Of a stretch of 64,000 nucleotides of DNA, positions 8,202 through 16,166 are shown piece after piece. A model generated the notes under the pieces. That model searched no databases and had not been told where the DNA came from. It worked only from the letters and a program-made list of their open reading frames with translations. Source of the DNA: Clostridium cadaveris (GTDB lineage Bacteria > Bacillota > Clostridia > Clostridiales > Clostridiaceae); the NCBI RefSeq assembly GCF_020911725.1, contig NZ_CP076620.1, positions 3,337,001 to 3,401,000 of the forward strand, read 5' to 3'. Made by a program: the position numbers and the translations under genes. Every line of letters begins with the position of its first letter. Within the stretch, counting starts at the first letter, position 1.

Positions 8202-9029
8202 TTAAAAATCATCCTGCTTTTTGTCACTTATTTGTATGTTCCAAGAATTATCCTCTACTTGGCATAGAGCATAAAATTTACTCTCTTTGTTGGAACCTTT
8301 ATATTTTACAGTGATGATACATTTATATACCTTTTCTTTGTAACCATAGGTTTTTATATTAACTACAGTATCAAATTCTTCCTTATTATCCTTAACCAAT
8401 TCCGCATTAGGAAATTCAGCTTTTAAATCATCTTTAAAATTTTCAACATCTATAGATAATATATATTTTGCTACTTCTATATCATCTTTTATATTTATTC
8501 CTATATTGCTGCTATTTTCAAAAAGATACTTATTCTCATCTAAAAACTGCATTATCATCCTATAATAAAGTACGGAGAAATCTCTAGGTTTTCTAAGAAC
8601 TGATAAGTTTCTTATTATGTCATTATCTATTCTCTTAGACACAACGTATGACTCATTATCATTATAGAAATTCCCCATTTTTTTATCCTGTACACCTACT
8701 ACGTAGTTAAACCTATGAGGCTCTTTGCCCCATTCATAAATTTCGAATATGTAGTCAGAATCTAAATCTGTCTTTCCTTCTACCGCCTTAGCACTGGATA
8801 ATATATCATGTATATTATTGATAGTTTTTTTATCAGTTACAACACATCTAAATCCTTCGTCTCTAGTGCTTTGAATCACTATTTTTTCAATTTTATTTTC
8901 TGATATATACTCAAAATCATTATTTTTAAGTCCCATCTTAATCTTGAGATTGTCAATCTTTGAGCATCCACTAAAAGTTAGTGCCAAAATAAATATCATA
9001 AGAAGGATTATAGATTTATTTTTCCTCAT
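8202..9029 (-). CDS. Lipoprotein of unknown function, coupled to lgt
   Basis: A 275-residue predicted lipoprotein: positively charged start, hydrophobic core and lipobox FSGC with Cys22. The mature part is hydrophilic and has no motif that I recognise. A GTG 9 nt further upstream is open, but AAAGGGAG spacing favours the ATG at 9029. The gene overlaps the end of lgt by 14 nt, so the enzyme that lipidates lipoproteins and this lipoprotein are translated from one message. Function is unknown; the coupling may only reflect operon compaction. Confidence 0.85.
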   Translation of the reverse strand: MRKNKSIILLMIFILALTFSGCSKIDNLKIKMGLKNNDFEYISENKIEKIVIQSTRDEGFRCVVTDKKTINNIHDILSSAKAVEGKTDLDSDYIFEIYEWGKEPHRFNYVVGVQDKKMGNFYNDNESYVVSKRIDNDIIRNLSVLRKPRDFSVLYYRMIMQFLDENKYLFENSSNIGINIKDDIEVAKYILSIDVENFKDDLKAEFPNAELVKDNKEEFDTVVNIKTYGYKEKVYKCIITVKYKGSNKESKFYALCQVEDNSWNIQISDKKQDDF

Positions 9030-9786
9030 TAGTAACACGTCTCCCTTTAAGTTTATCTATATTGAAAACCACTATTCCTATTATGAGCGTAAATATAGCT
9101 ATAAATTGTGATGTAGATAATACTCCCACATTTCCTCTTGGATCATTTCTTAAAAATTCAACCAAAAATCTTCCTATACTATATAGTATAACATACAATG
9201 AAAATGTCTTTCCTGGCTTCTTATATTTCTTTAATGACCATAATAAAAAAATACCTAATGCAAAATCAAATAAACTTGAATATACCTGTGTAGGATGAAG
9301 GCTCACTTCATTTACTGCAAAAGGTGATTCATGAAATGTTATTCCCCATGGTAATGCAGTTGGTGCTCCATAACAGCATCCTGCTAAAAGACATCCTATT
9401 CTTCCAAAACCTTGAGCTATAGCCACTCCTGGAACTACTATATCTAATACTTTTAGAACATTCCACCTTTGTTTTCTGCAATATGCATATACTCCAATCG
9501 CTCCACCCATTATAGCTCCATATATAACAAATCCAGCTCCAAAATCTTTTAAAATATATGGGTTATTAATAATATTTTTGAATTCTGTAATTATAAATAA
9601 AATTTTCCCTCCAAGGACTCCTAATATTATAGATATTAACGCCATATTAAAAACTTTGTCTTCATTATATCCTTTATCTCGTGAAAGCTTAAAAAGTATT
9701 CCTAATGCAGCAATTATCCCCAATGCTATCATAAGTCCATAACCGTAAATTTCAACTCCTAGTATCTCAAAAATAACAGGTTTCAT
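9016..9786 (-). CDS. lgt: Prolipoprotein diacylglyceryl transferase
   Basis: A 256-residue integral membrane enzyme with about seven helices that transfers diacylglycerol from phosphatidylglycerol to the lipobox cysteine. The Lgt signature GRIGCLLAGCCYG (Arg129) is present, as are SLHPTQVY and GRFLVEFLRNDPRG near the C-terminus. At the position of E. coli His103 (motif HGGL) the sequence reads YGAI (Tyr89), a substitution to note. AGGGGG lies before the ATG. The next gene encodes a lipoprotein and overlaps it. Confidence 0.95.
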   Translation of the reverse strand: MKPVIFEILGVEIYGYGLMIALGIIAALGILFKLSRDKGYNEDKVFNMALISIILGVLGGKILFIITEFKNIINNPYILKDFGAGFVIYGAIMGGAIGVYAYCRKQRWNVLKVLDIVVPGVAIAQGFGRIGCLLAGCCYGAPTALPWGITFHESPFAVNEVSLHPTQVYSSLFDFALGIFLLWSLKKYKKPGKTFSLYVILYSIGRFLVEFLRNDPRGNVGVLSTSQFIAIFTLIIGIVVFNIDKLKGRRVTNEEK

Positions 9787-9815
9787 ATTCTCCCCCTTAT
9801 CCCATATAAATAATA

Positions 9816-9840
9816 AGAGAAGCCTAGGCTTCTCTTTATT
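9816..9840 (-). terminator. Terminator downstream of the membrane-anchored unknown gene
   Basis: A perfect 20-bp palindrome AGAGAAGCCTAGGCTTCTCT (9816-9835), with T-rich sequence on both sides. It lies 3' of the 9882-10466 gene and 5' of lgt. Confidence 0.75.
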
Positions 9841-9881
9841 TGTCTAATAAAATTATAATACTATATATATTGTAAATCAAA

Positions 9882-10466
9882 TTAATTTTTCATTACTATT
9901 TTCTCAGATAAAGCTTTAAATACTGAAGTGTAACTTTTATTTGTCGTATTTTCTGGAGTCAAGAAAATCAGTTTTACTACATAATCTTTTCCATTCATAT
10001 AGTATTCATAAGTATCATAGCTTTCTCCATTATCACTCTGAATATACGATACCTCATAAGCATCCATACTGCTTATTTGGGTTTTTCTGCTATCATAATT
10101 TTTATACTCTTTATTTTTAAGTGCAGTATTCTTTATGCTAGTCATAAAAGTATCTAATGCTATGTTGTTTTGCCAGACTTCTATATAACCCTTTATTTGA
10201 TCATCATTCCAGCTAAAATCACTGTGATACAATATATGATTTTTTTCTGATTCTTTTTCTTCTACCTTCCAGTTATTGGGCATAAAATACGCTACATCTC
10301 CATCTAAAACAGTCTGCTCTTGAAGCTTACCCATGTCATTCTCTACAAATACAGCATTTCTTATGTTTTTGTGAAAAAGAGACTCAAAACCTAAAAGTAT
10401 CATAATTAGTCCTATTATTATTATAGTTATTCCTAGTCTTTTTTTATTTATTTGAAAGTGTTTCAT
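9882..10466 (-). CDS. Membrane-anchored protein of unknown function
   Basis: A 194-residue protein with one N-terminal membrane helix (about residues 11-28, ITIIIIGLIMILLGF) and an extracellular domain of about 165 residues. That domain (FMPNNWKVEE, then QISSMDAYEVSYI and the end motif VFKALSEKIVM) looks like the PsbP/Mog1-like fold often seen in exported Firmicute proteins, but this is only a resemblance. No catalytic motif is visible. GGAGG lies before the ATG. It is a single-gene unit with terminators on both sides. Confidence 0.75.
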   Translation of the reverse strand: MKHFQINKKRLGITIIIIGLIMILLGFESLFHKNIRNAVFVENDMGKLQEQTVLDGDVAYFMPNNWKVEEKESEKNHILYHSDFSWNDDQIKGYIEVWQNNIALDTFMTSIKNTALKNKEYKNYDSRKTQISSMDAYEVSYIQSDNGESYDTYEYYMNGKDYVVKLIFLTPENTTNKSYTSVFKALSEKIVMKN

Positions 10467-10498
10467 ATTACACCTCCTAATTATTACTATATAAAAGC

Positions 10499-10527
10499 TC
10501 CCTCTAAGACCTGCAATCTCAGAGGGA
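10499..10527 (-). terminator. Terminator of the Lys/Glu-repeat protein gene
   Basis: Stem TCCCTCT/AGAGGGA (10499-10505 with 10521-10527) with extra pairing inside the loop and a T-rich tail on the minus strand. Confidence 0.75.
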
Positions 10528-10534
10528 ATAAATT

Positions 10535-11983
10535 TTATTTCATAGGTACAACTATTATTGAGTTCTTAAAATCGTAGAACATTATCCAATATCCTATATG
10601 ACTTTCATGCATTTCATCTACTGAGATAGGTGCCCAAGTAACAAAACCTGTTCTTCCGCCATATGGCTGCTCTTCTTTGTTTTTAGTTCCAGGTAGTCCA
10701 TAAGCTAAATATTTGAGATTTCCTTCGCTGTCACACTTTAATCCCATCATATAATATTCGTATTTCTTTATATATGGATAATAATTGATCATTGGATAAT
10801 AAACTACTGTGTATTTGTTGTAGTTTGAAATATTACACATTGCTTCTAAGTCTTTCACAGGTATCTTATACCATCTGCAATTTTTAATTTCACTACATAC
10901 ACCCTTAACTTCTTCAAATCCATCCATTATAGACTTGAAAAATTCGCCAGCTGTATCCTTTGGAATCTCCTTGCTAGTATCCGCTTCTTCCTTTATTTCC
11001 TTTACCTTTTCTTTGTTAGATTCATTTTCTTTTCTCTCAGAATCTGGTTTAGATTTCTCTATGCTTCTTTCATACTCATCAAATTCATTTTTCTCTTCTG
11101 TTTTTTCTCTTTCTATAGGAGGGTTATCTATCTTAGCAACAACATTCTCAGCTTGTTCTTCAACGATGTTTTCTTCTACTTCTTTAACTAATTTTTCCTC
11201 ACCAGCATCTGCCTCAAGAATTTCTTCTTTAGATACTGTTTCCTTTTCTTCTTTCTTCTCTTCTACTGGATCTTCAGCTCTATCTTTATTTTCTGAGTCA
11301 CACTTATTTTCTTTCTTTTCCTTGATCTCCTCAGACTTCTTTTCTTTAACTTCTTTCTTCTCCTCATACTTCTTTTCAATAATTTCTTTTTTCTCTTCAG
11401 TCTTCTTTTCAATAACTTCCTCTTTCTCTTCAGCCTTCTTTTCTTTAACTTCCTCTTTCTCTTCAGCCTTCTTTTCTTTAACTTCTTCCTTTTTAACTTC
11501 TTCCTTTACTTCCTTTTTCTTGCAGTCTAATATAGTATACTCTTTCCATTTATCTGGAATTTCCGTTGACGCAAAGCCACTCATTACAAATATAGGTCTT
11601 CCACCTATAAATTTGCCTATAGCTGCTCCTCCGATTTTATCCATAGAAATATTAGAATCTCCTATATTATCTGCTGTACATTCATAGGTTATATCTGCTC
11701 TACCATTGTCATCTATGTTCAATAACCCTAAATTGACTATCTTTTTGCAATCCTTCTTGTTTGCTATCAAAAACATATAGCAACTTATTTTTTCTCTTTT
11801 TATATTTTGAACATAAAAGGACACCTTGCATTTATCATTCTTCATCTCAATTTTGGCATATCCAGAAGATTGCTTATCTGGGGATATAGAATGACCTTTT
11901 TCATCCTCTTGTAGTATTATAAAGTATCTACTGTAGGACTTTTTATTTGCCAACTGTTTTCCCTCCACTTTATATTTATTCAT
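10535..11983 (-). CDS. Large Lys/Glu-repeat protein, unknown function
   Basis: A 482-residue protein in three parts. Residues 1-150 form a compact domain (RYFIILQEDEKG, SGYAKIEMKNDK, GGAAIGKFIGGRPIFVMSGF). Residues 155-345 are highly charged and start with about five 11-residue repeats of type EKKAEEKEEVK (about 168-228). Residues 350-482 form an aromatic-rich domain (YYPMINYYPYIKKYEYYMMG, GGRTGFVTWAPI, GYWIMFYDFKNS). There is no signal peptide or membrane helix. I have the impression that this two-ended layout recurs in clostridia, but I cannot name it. A structural or spore-surface role is only a guess. GGAGG precedes the ATG, and the gene is monocistronic. Confidence 0.8.
   Translation of the reverse strand: MNKYKVEGKQLANKKSYSRYFIILQEDEKGHSISPDKQSSGYAKIEMKNDKCKVSFYVQNIKREKISCYMFLIANKKDCKKIVNLGLLNIDDNGRADITYECTADNIGDSNISMDKIGGAAIGKFIGGRPIFVMSGFASTEIPDKWKEYTILDCKKKEVKEEVKKEEVKEKKAEEKEEVKEKKAEEKEEVIEKKTEEKKEIIEKKYEEKKEVKEKKSEEIKEKKENKCDSENKDRAEDPVEEKKEEKETVSKEEILEADAGEEKLVKEVEENIVEEQAENVVAKIDNPPIEREKTEEKNEFDEYERSIEKSKPDSERKENESNKEKVKEIKEEADTSKEIPKDTAGEFFKSIMDGFEEVKGVCSEIKNCRWYKIPVKDLEAMCNISNYNKYTVVYYPMINYYPYIKKYEYYMMGLKCDSEGNLKYLAYGLPGTKNKEEQPYGGRTGFVTWAPISVDEMHESHIGYWIMFYDFKNSIIVVPMK
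11300..11482 (-). repeat. In-frame 33-bp tandem repeats coding for Lys/Glu hendecads
   Basis: About five imperfect 33-bp units. Two neighbouring units are almost identical at the DNA level, which points to recent duplication. Each unit encodes 11 residues (EKKAEEKEEVK type), compatible with a long charged helix. Confidence 0.75.
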
Positions 11984-12039
11984 TTATATTATATGTAGAT
12001 TTACGGAAAACTTTACTAAAATTAGAAAAAAGCCGATGT

Positions 12040-12885
12040 TTAATCAGCTTTTCTCATATCATATATCGCATCACTCAATTTTCCAAACTCTTCGATAGAT
12101 AAAGTCTCTCCTCTACGCTTTTGATCTATCCCACTTATTTCAAATGCTTTCTCCATCTTTTCTTTTGGAAGTCCTATTGGCTTTAAGGCATTCCATAAAG
12201 TTTTACGTCTCATGTTGAAAGAATCTCTTACAACAGTAAAAAACAACTTTTCATCCTTAACTTTTATCCTTGGTTCTGCTAACTTATCTAATCGTATTAC
12301 TATAGACTCAACTTTTGGTCTTGGTATAAAAGAAGCTGGTGATACTTTTCTTATTATTTTAGTATCACAATAAAACTGTACTAAAACAGAAAGTGATCCA
12401 TATTCCTTGCAATTAGGTTCAGCATCTATTCTTTCAGCTACCTCCTTTTGAATCATTATAGTCAAAGATTTTAAGTTATAATTTGATGTTATCATTTTAG
12501 TTATTATAGGTGTAGTCACATAATAAGGAAGATTCGCTGCCATCTTAACACTTTTTTCTTCACCTATAAGCTCGTTGATATCAACTTTTAAAGCATCCTT
12601 ATGTATAAGCTCAAAATTATCAAAATCCTTAAGTTCTTCTGTAAGTATAGGTATTAAATCATTATCTAACTCTATGGATGTTACTTTCTTCGCTCTAGGC
12701 AGCAAAACTCTTGTCAATGTACCTACTCCAGGACCGATTTCTATAACATAATCATCTTTACATATTTCCGCTCCATCAACTATATCTGTAATAACTTTAT
12801 CATCTATTAAAAAATTCTGTCCCAATGCTTTAGAAAACTTAAAATTATATTTTTGTACTAACTCCTTGGTTGTTGGTGTATTCAT
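12040..12885 (-). CDS. rsmA: 16S rRNA dimethyladenosine transferase
   Basis: A 281-residue enzyme (KsgA) that dimethylates two adjacent adenines (A1518 and A1519 in E. coli numbering) near the 3' end of 16S rRNA during small-subunit assembly. It shows the SAM motif [15 protein letters not shown] (about 47-61), the catalytic NLPY at 118-121, and the C-terminal rRNA-binding domain with [12 protein letters not shown]. Length is normal. It follows rnmV by 10 nt in the conserved order tatD-yabE-rnmV-rsmA. Confidence 0.97.
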   Translation of the reverse strand: MNTPTTKELVQKYNFKFSKALGQNFLIDDKVITDIVDGAEICKDDYVIEIGPGVGTLTRVLLPRAKKVTSIELDNDLIPILTEELKDFDNFELIHKDALKVDINELIGEEKSVKMAANLPYYVTTPIITKMITSNYNLKSLTIMIQKEVAERIDAEPNCKEYGSLSVLVQFYCDTKIIRKVSPASFIPRPKVESIVIRLDKLAEPRIKVKDEKLFFTVVRDSFNMRRKTLWNALKPIGLPKEKMEKAFEISGIDQKRRGETLSIEEFGKLSDAIYDMRKAD

Positions 12886-12895
12886 ACTCTCTCTC

Positions 12896-13441
12896 CTATA
12901 CTATTTCCTTATTCATCTTTTCTACAGCTTTTATAAACTCTTCTTCTGTTATTCCATAGTTATTTAATCTAGATAAAAACTGCGATGCATTACAATATCC
13001 TATTCCAAGCTCTCTTCCTAAAAAGTCTCTTCTCTCTGCAGCTCTTTCATCCATAGTAAGTCTACACATCATCATATCCTGTATTGTAAAAGTATCTACC
13101 CTTTGCTTTTCGCTGCACTTTGCATTTTTGAGCGCTCTCAATATAGCTTCAGGTGATGCATTTTCAACTCCTATATCGTCATCTTTTCTACCCTCACTTT
13201 GAGTTATATATGCATGCTTTATTCCTTGGACTCTCTTAGATATTATTCTTCTTATCTTTTCTCCCGCAAAATCAGGATCTGTAAATACGATTACCCCCTG
13301 TCTATTTTGCGCTTCTTTTATTCTCTTTATTACTTTTTCATTTATTCCAAATCCGCCTACTGCTATCATTTCAGCTTCTACTGCTCTTTTTACTGCTGTT
13401 ATATCGTCTCTTCCTTCAACAACTATCACTTCTTTAATCAA
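12896..13441 (-). CDS. rnmV: Ribonuclease M5
   Basis: A 181-residue TOPRIM nuclease that matures 5S rRNA. The TOPRIM Glu is in VVEGRDD (Glu9) and the Asp cluster in [14 protein letters not shown] (about 53-66). Its length and its position immediately upstream of rsmA match the family. GGAAGTAGAACTTTG precedes the ATG as a modest ribosome site. Confidence 0.95.
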   Translation of the reverse strand: MIKEVIVVEGRDDITAVKRAVEAEMIAVGGFGINEKVIKRIKEAQNRQGVIVFTDPDFAGEKIRRIISKRVQGIKHAYITQSEGRKDDDIGVENASPEAILRALKNAKCSEKQRVDTFTIQDMMMCRLTMDERAAERRDFLGRELGIGYCNASQFLSRLNNYGITEEEFIKAVEKMNKEIV

Positions 13442-13549
13442 AGTTCTACTTCCTTTCCATTTTCTTTAAAAATGTTCTTATACTATAATAATACACATTC
13501 TTCTCTTAGTCTACCCAGCTTATTTTTACTATATAAAAACAGGCAGAAA

Positions 13550-13573
13550 AAAAAGGAGAAACCTCTCCTTTTT
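13550..13573 (-). terminator. Terminator after the yabE-like gene
   Basis: Stem AAAAAGGAGA/TCTCCTTTTT (13550-13559 with 13564-13573) with a 4-nt loop, followed on the minus strand by a run of T. It lies between the yabE-like gene and rnmV, so rnmV-rsmA may need readthrough or a promoter of their own. Confidence 0.75.
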
Positions 13574-13575
13574 CT

Positions 13576-14592
13576 TTACTTTAATACGTAAATATTAACA
13601 TATTTAACTCCCCAATTATAAACTTCACTAGAGCTGTTAAAAAATACATCTATCGTATTACCTTTTATTGCTCCTCCAGTATCAGCTGCTATAGCATATC
13701 CATAGCCTTCTACATAAAGTCTAGTTCCTAGGGGAATGATCCTTGGATCAACAGCTATAGTGCTGTATCCACTTGGATCTCTTAATGTCTTTCTACCCGA
13801 AGCTGTATATCCATTTCCATCTCCGCCATTATTAGAATAAGCGGTTGCTCTAACTTTTAAGGATTTGCTATATGGAACCTCCCCACCTCTTGATAGGTTT
13901 AAAACTCCTAAAGTACCTTGGAGTACAACTTTTTGAACTGGTTCCCTATCTACAACTTCACTAACTACCTTTTTAGATACTTCTTTCCCATCTTCATAAA
14001 CAACTTTTGTAGTAATAGTCTTTTGTCCCTTTTGTCCTTCTTGAACAACCTTCTTTGTGCTTTGAGTTAGGTTGTCATCTTTCTTTACTACAGTAGTAAA
14101 GTCTATATCTTCAGTTTCTGTGAATGTTTTGGTTTCTACTCTTACCACATTTACTTGCAGACCATCATTTATCGCTGTTTCTCTTGAAGGTAATATCTTA
14201 TCATCTTCTTCGAATGTTATTCCCTCAGCTTCTAGCATTGACTCAACTGAATCCTCAGCTGTTAGAACATTAAGAACTTTATCGTCAACTGCTACAGCCA
14301 CATTAACGGCCCTTTTTATATTTATTACGTCATTTTTCCCTATTTGGCTGTCCAAGCTAGGCTCAATCTTGTCTTTTTCTCCTAAGACAATACTGTTATC
14401 ACTTAGAGCCCCTTGTACGGTCCTTTTGTAAGTTATTACATTGTTTTCTTTTCCATCTATAACTACCACAAGAGTTTTCCTCATGGAATATATAGTAGTA
14501 AGCAAAGCTATTACTACTAATGTTAATAGGAATGCCGCCTTTGGACCGTTTGAAAAGTAGTTAAATACATTTTTCTTTAACTTTTCAAGCAT
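13576..14592 (-). CDS. yabE: YabE-like cell-wall protein: DUF348, G5 and 3D domains
   Basis: A 338-residue exported protein. A cytoplasmic tail and one membrane anchor (about 18-37) are followed by two DUF348 repeats (about 42-150), a G5 domain (about 152-230), and a C-terminal 3D domain (about 245-338). The 3D domain has its three aspartates in AVDPRIIP, AADTGG and TIDVFF and resembles the catalytic double-psi barrel of MltA-type lytic transglycosylases. Related proteins (Rpf-like stationary-phase factors) cleave peptidoglycan during outgrowth. It is preceded by its own strong promoter. Confidence 0.93.
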   Translation of the reverse strand: MLEKLKKNVFNYFSNGPKAAFLLTLVVIALLTTIYSMRKTLVVVIDGKENNVITYKRTVQGALSDNSIVLGEKDKIEPSLDSQIGKNDVINIKRAVNVAVAVDDKVLNVLTAEDSVESMLEAEGITFEEDDKILPSRETAINDGLQVNVVRVETKTFTETEDIDFTTVVKKDDNLTQSTKKVVQEGQKGQKTITTKVVYEDGKEVSKKVVSEVVDREPVQKVVLQGTLGVLNLSRGGEVPYSKSLKVRATAYSNNGGDGNGYTASGRKTLRDPSGYSTIAVDPRIIPLGTRLYVEGYGYAIAADTGGAIKGNTIDVFFNSSSEVYNWGVKYVNIYVLK

Positions 14593-14627
14593 AAATTTTA
14601 CCTCCCTCTGGCAATTGCATATGAGTT

Positions 14628-14657
14628 ATTATAACTTGCACTTTTAAAGCTTGTCAA
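14628..14657 (-). promoter_or_regulatory. Sigma-A promoter of the yabE-like gene
   Basis: On the minus strand TTGACA (14657-14652) is followed after 18 bp by TATAAT (14633-14628), about 35 nt before the start codon. Confidence 0.8.
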
Positions 14658-14868
14658 ATTTCTTTGCATTTTTTGACTACTAGTGCAAAAATGCTTGCAT
14701 CAGCATATAACTAATAAAAATATATTATGATTGCGGTTTTTCATATGGTCAGAGGATTGTATACAAATATCCTATTTATGTAGGTTACTCTTTTGTGCTG
14801 ATTTTCTTAATAATTAAGTAATCTTTATTTAATCTTTTTGTAACCTATGTACTTATTTTATAGTATTT

Positions 14869-15639
14869 TTATATTTTAAGCAAGTTTTTTACGTTAGAAA
14901 TAGTGTGATTATTTAAAGTTTCTATGGAAATATCTTTTATTTTCGCTATTTTTTCCAGTATATGTATTATGTATGAGGATTGATTTCTCTTTCCTCTATA
15001 TGGAGTAGGTGCCATATAAGGGCAATCAGTCTCTACCAATATTCTATCTAATGGTACTTCCTTTGCCACCTCAATTATCTTTTTAGCATTCTTGAAGGTA
15101 ACAACTCCTGTAAATCCTATATAATATCCTAACTTCAAACACTCTCTAGCAAACTCAACGCTTCCTGAAAAGCAGTGTATGACTCCTATTACATTTGGAA
15201 ATTCCTTTAGTATCTCTAAAGTATCAGCATGAGCATCTCTGTCATGAATTATCACTGGCATATTAAGCTTTTCAGCCAACTTCATCTGTGCTCTGAATGC
15301 CTCTTTCTGTACATCTCTTGATGGATTTTCTTCCCAATAGTAATCCAAACCTATTTCTCCAATAGCTCTAACCTTTTGGTATTTAGTAAGTTCTTCTAGC
15401 TCATCTATAACTTTGGAATCCACAACATCTGCATAAGATGGATGTACACCAACTGCAGCATATATAAAGTCATGTTTCTCTGAAAGTTTTACAGACTCCC
15501 TCGCCCCTTCTAAAGAAGCTCCACAATTTAAAACTCCTATTACACCTTTTTCATGTATATCTCCTATTACAAGCTCTCTATCCTCATCAAAAGCCTCATC
15601 ATCATAGTGAGCATGGGAATCAAATATATGTAAACTCAT
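14869..15639 (-). CDS. TatD family metal-dependent hydrolase
   Basis: A 256-residue TIM-barrel hydrolase, the Firmicute YabD/YcfH type of the TatD family. Members act as deoxyribonucleases or related phosphodiesterases. Metal-binding motifs are DSHAHYD (His9, His11), GEIGLDYYW, VIHDRDAH, GVIHCFSGS and VETDCPYMAP. In many Firmicutes this gene directly follows metG; here the DUF445 and cold-shock genes lie between them. The yabE-like gene follows after 276 bp holding a separate promoter. Confidence 0.95.
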   Translation of the reverse strand: MSLHIFDSHAHYDDEAFDEDRELVIGDIHEKGVIGVLNCGASLEGARESVKLSEKHDFIYAAVGVHPSYADVVDSKVIDELEELTKYQKVRAIGEIGLDYYWEENPSRDVQKEAFRAQMKLAEKLNMPVIIHDRDAHADTLEILKEFPNVIGVIHCFSGSVEFARECLKLGYYIGFTGVVTFKNAKKIIEVAKEVPLDRILVETDCPYMAPTPYRGKRNQSSYIIHILEKIAKIKDISIETLNNHTISNVKNLLKI

Positions 15640-15773
15640 AATATAATCTCTCCTTAAGCAATCTTTGCTATCTTAAATTATTTACCAAATTTTATACTTT
15701 TAAACCTGTGGCATAACTATTATATATCATATAAAATAAATTTTTACAACTTCACTGTATATCTATGCATATA

Positions 15774-15800
15774 TTTATTATTTTATGAGAAAATAATAAA
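15774..15800 (+). repeat. AT-only inverted repeat in the csp leader region
   Basis: A perfect 11-bp inverted repeat TTTATTATTTT/AAAATAATAAA (15774-15784 with 15790-15800) with a 5-nt loop, 44 nt upstream of the cold-shock start codon. It could be a leader RNA structure or an operator. Confidence 0.5.
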
Positions 15801-15843
15801 TAGTGGTAATACACTGTTATATTTGTAATAGGAGGTTTTTTGT

Positions 15844-16053
15844 ATGAAAGGTACCGTAAAATGGTTTAACAATCAAAAAGGCTATGGTTTCATAACCACA
15901 GAAGATGGAAAGGATGTTTTCGTTCATTACAGTGGAGTAATGGGATCTGGCTTTAAAACTTTAGAAGAAGGTACTGCTGTTACTTTTGATTTAACTGAAA
16001 ATGATAGAGGCGAGCAAGCTGTTAATGTAATTATTGAAGGCAGCAATGAATAG
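15844..16053 (+). CDS. Cold-shock protein (CspA family)
   Basis: A 69-residue single OB-fold RNA chaperone. RNP1 is KGYGFI (about 13-18) and RNP2 is DVFVHY (about 25-30); the start MKGTVKWFN is typical. AGGAGG lies 9 nt before the ATG. The upstream region holds an AT-only dyad that might act as a thermosensitive leader. It is monocistronic and convergent with the DUF445 gene. Confidence 0.97.
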   Translation: MKGTVKWFNNQKGYGFITTEDGKDVFVHYSGVMGSGFKTLEEGTAVTFDLTENDRGEQAVNVIIEGSNE

Positions 16054-16123
16054 TCTCTTTTCTTGTAGACACTAAAATTATTATATGTCTGATATAAATT
16101 ATAATAGTTGAATTCAAAAGCAT

Positions 16124-16166
16124 ACTGCCACTTTAAGTAGTAAATCTTAAAGTGGCAGTTGTCTTT
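16124..16166 (+). terminator. Bidirectional terminator between csp and the DUF445 gene
   Basis: A perfect 14-bp stem ACTGCCACTTTAAG/CTTAAAGTGGCAGT (16124-16137 with 16146-16159) with an 8-nt loop. T tracts are modest on both sides. Confidence 0.75.

Noticed and set aside
11300-11482. Regular direct repeats that could suggest a CRISPR array
   Set aside because: The units are contiguous 33-mers without spacers, in frame inside a coding sequence; they encode a hendecad repeat.
10935-11687. A 250-codon + strand frame rich in Ser and Phe
   Set aside because: It is the antisense of the Lys/Glu repeats (AAG/GAA codons read as CTT/TTC), has no ribosome site and is low complexity.
13199-13591. 130-codon + strand frame opposite rnmV and the gap
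   Set aside because: Tyr/Ser/Phe-rich antisense composition, no ribosome site, and it runs through a terminator.
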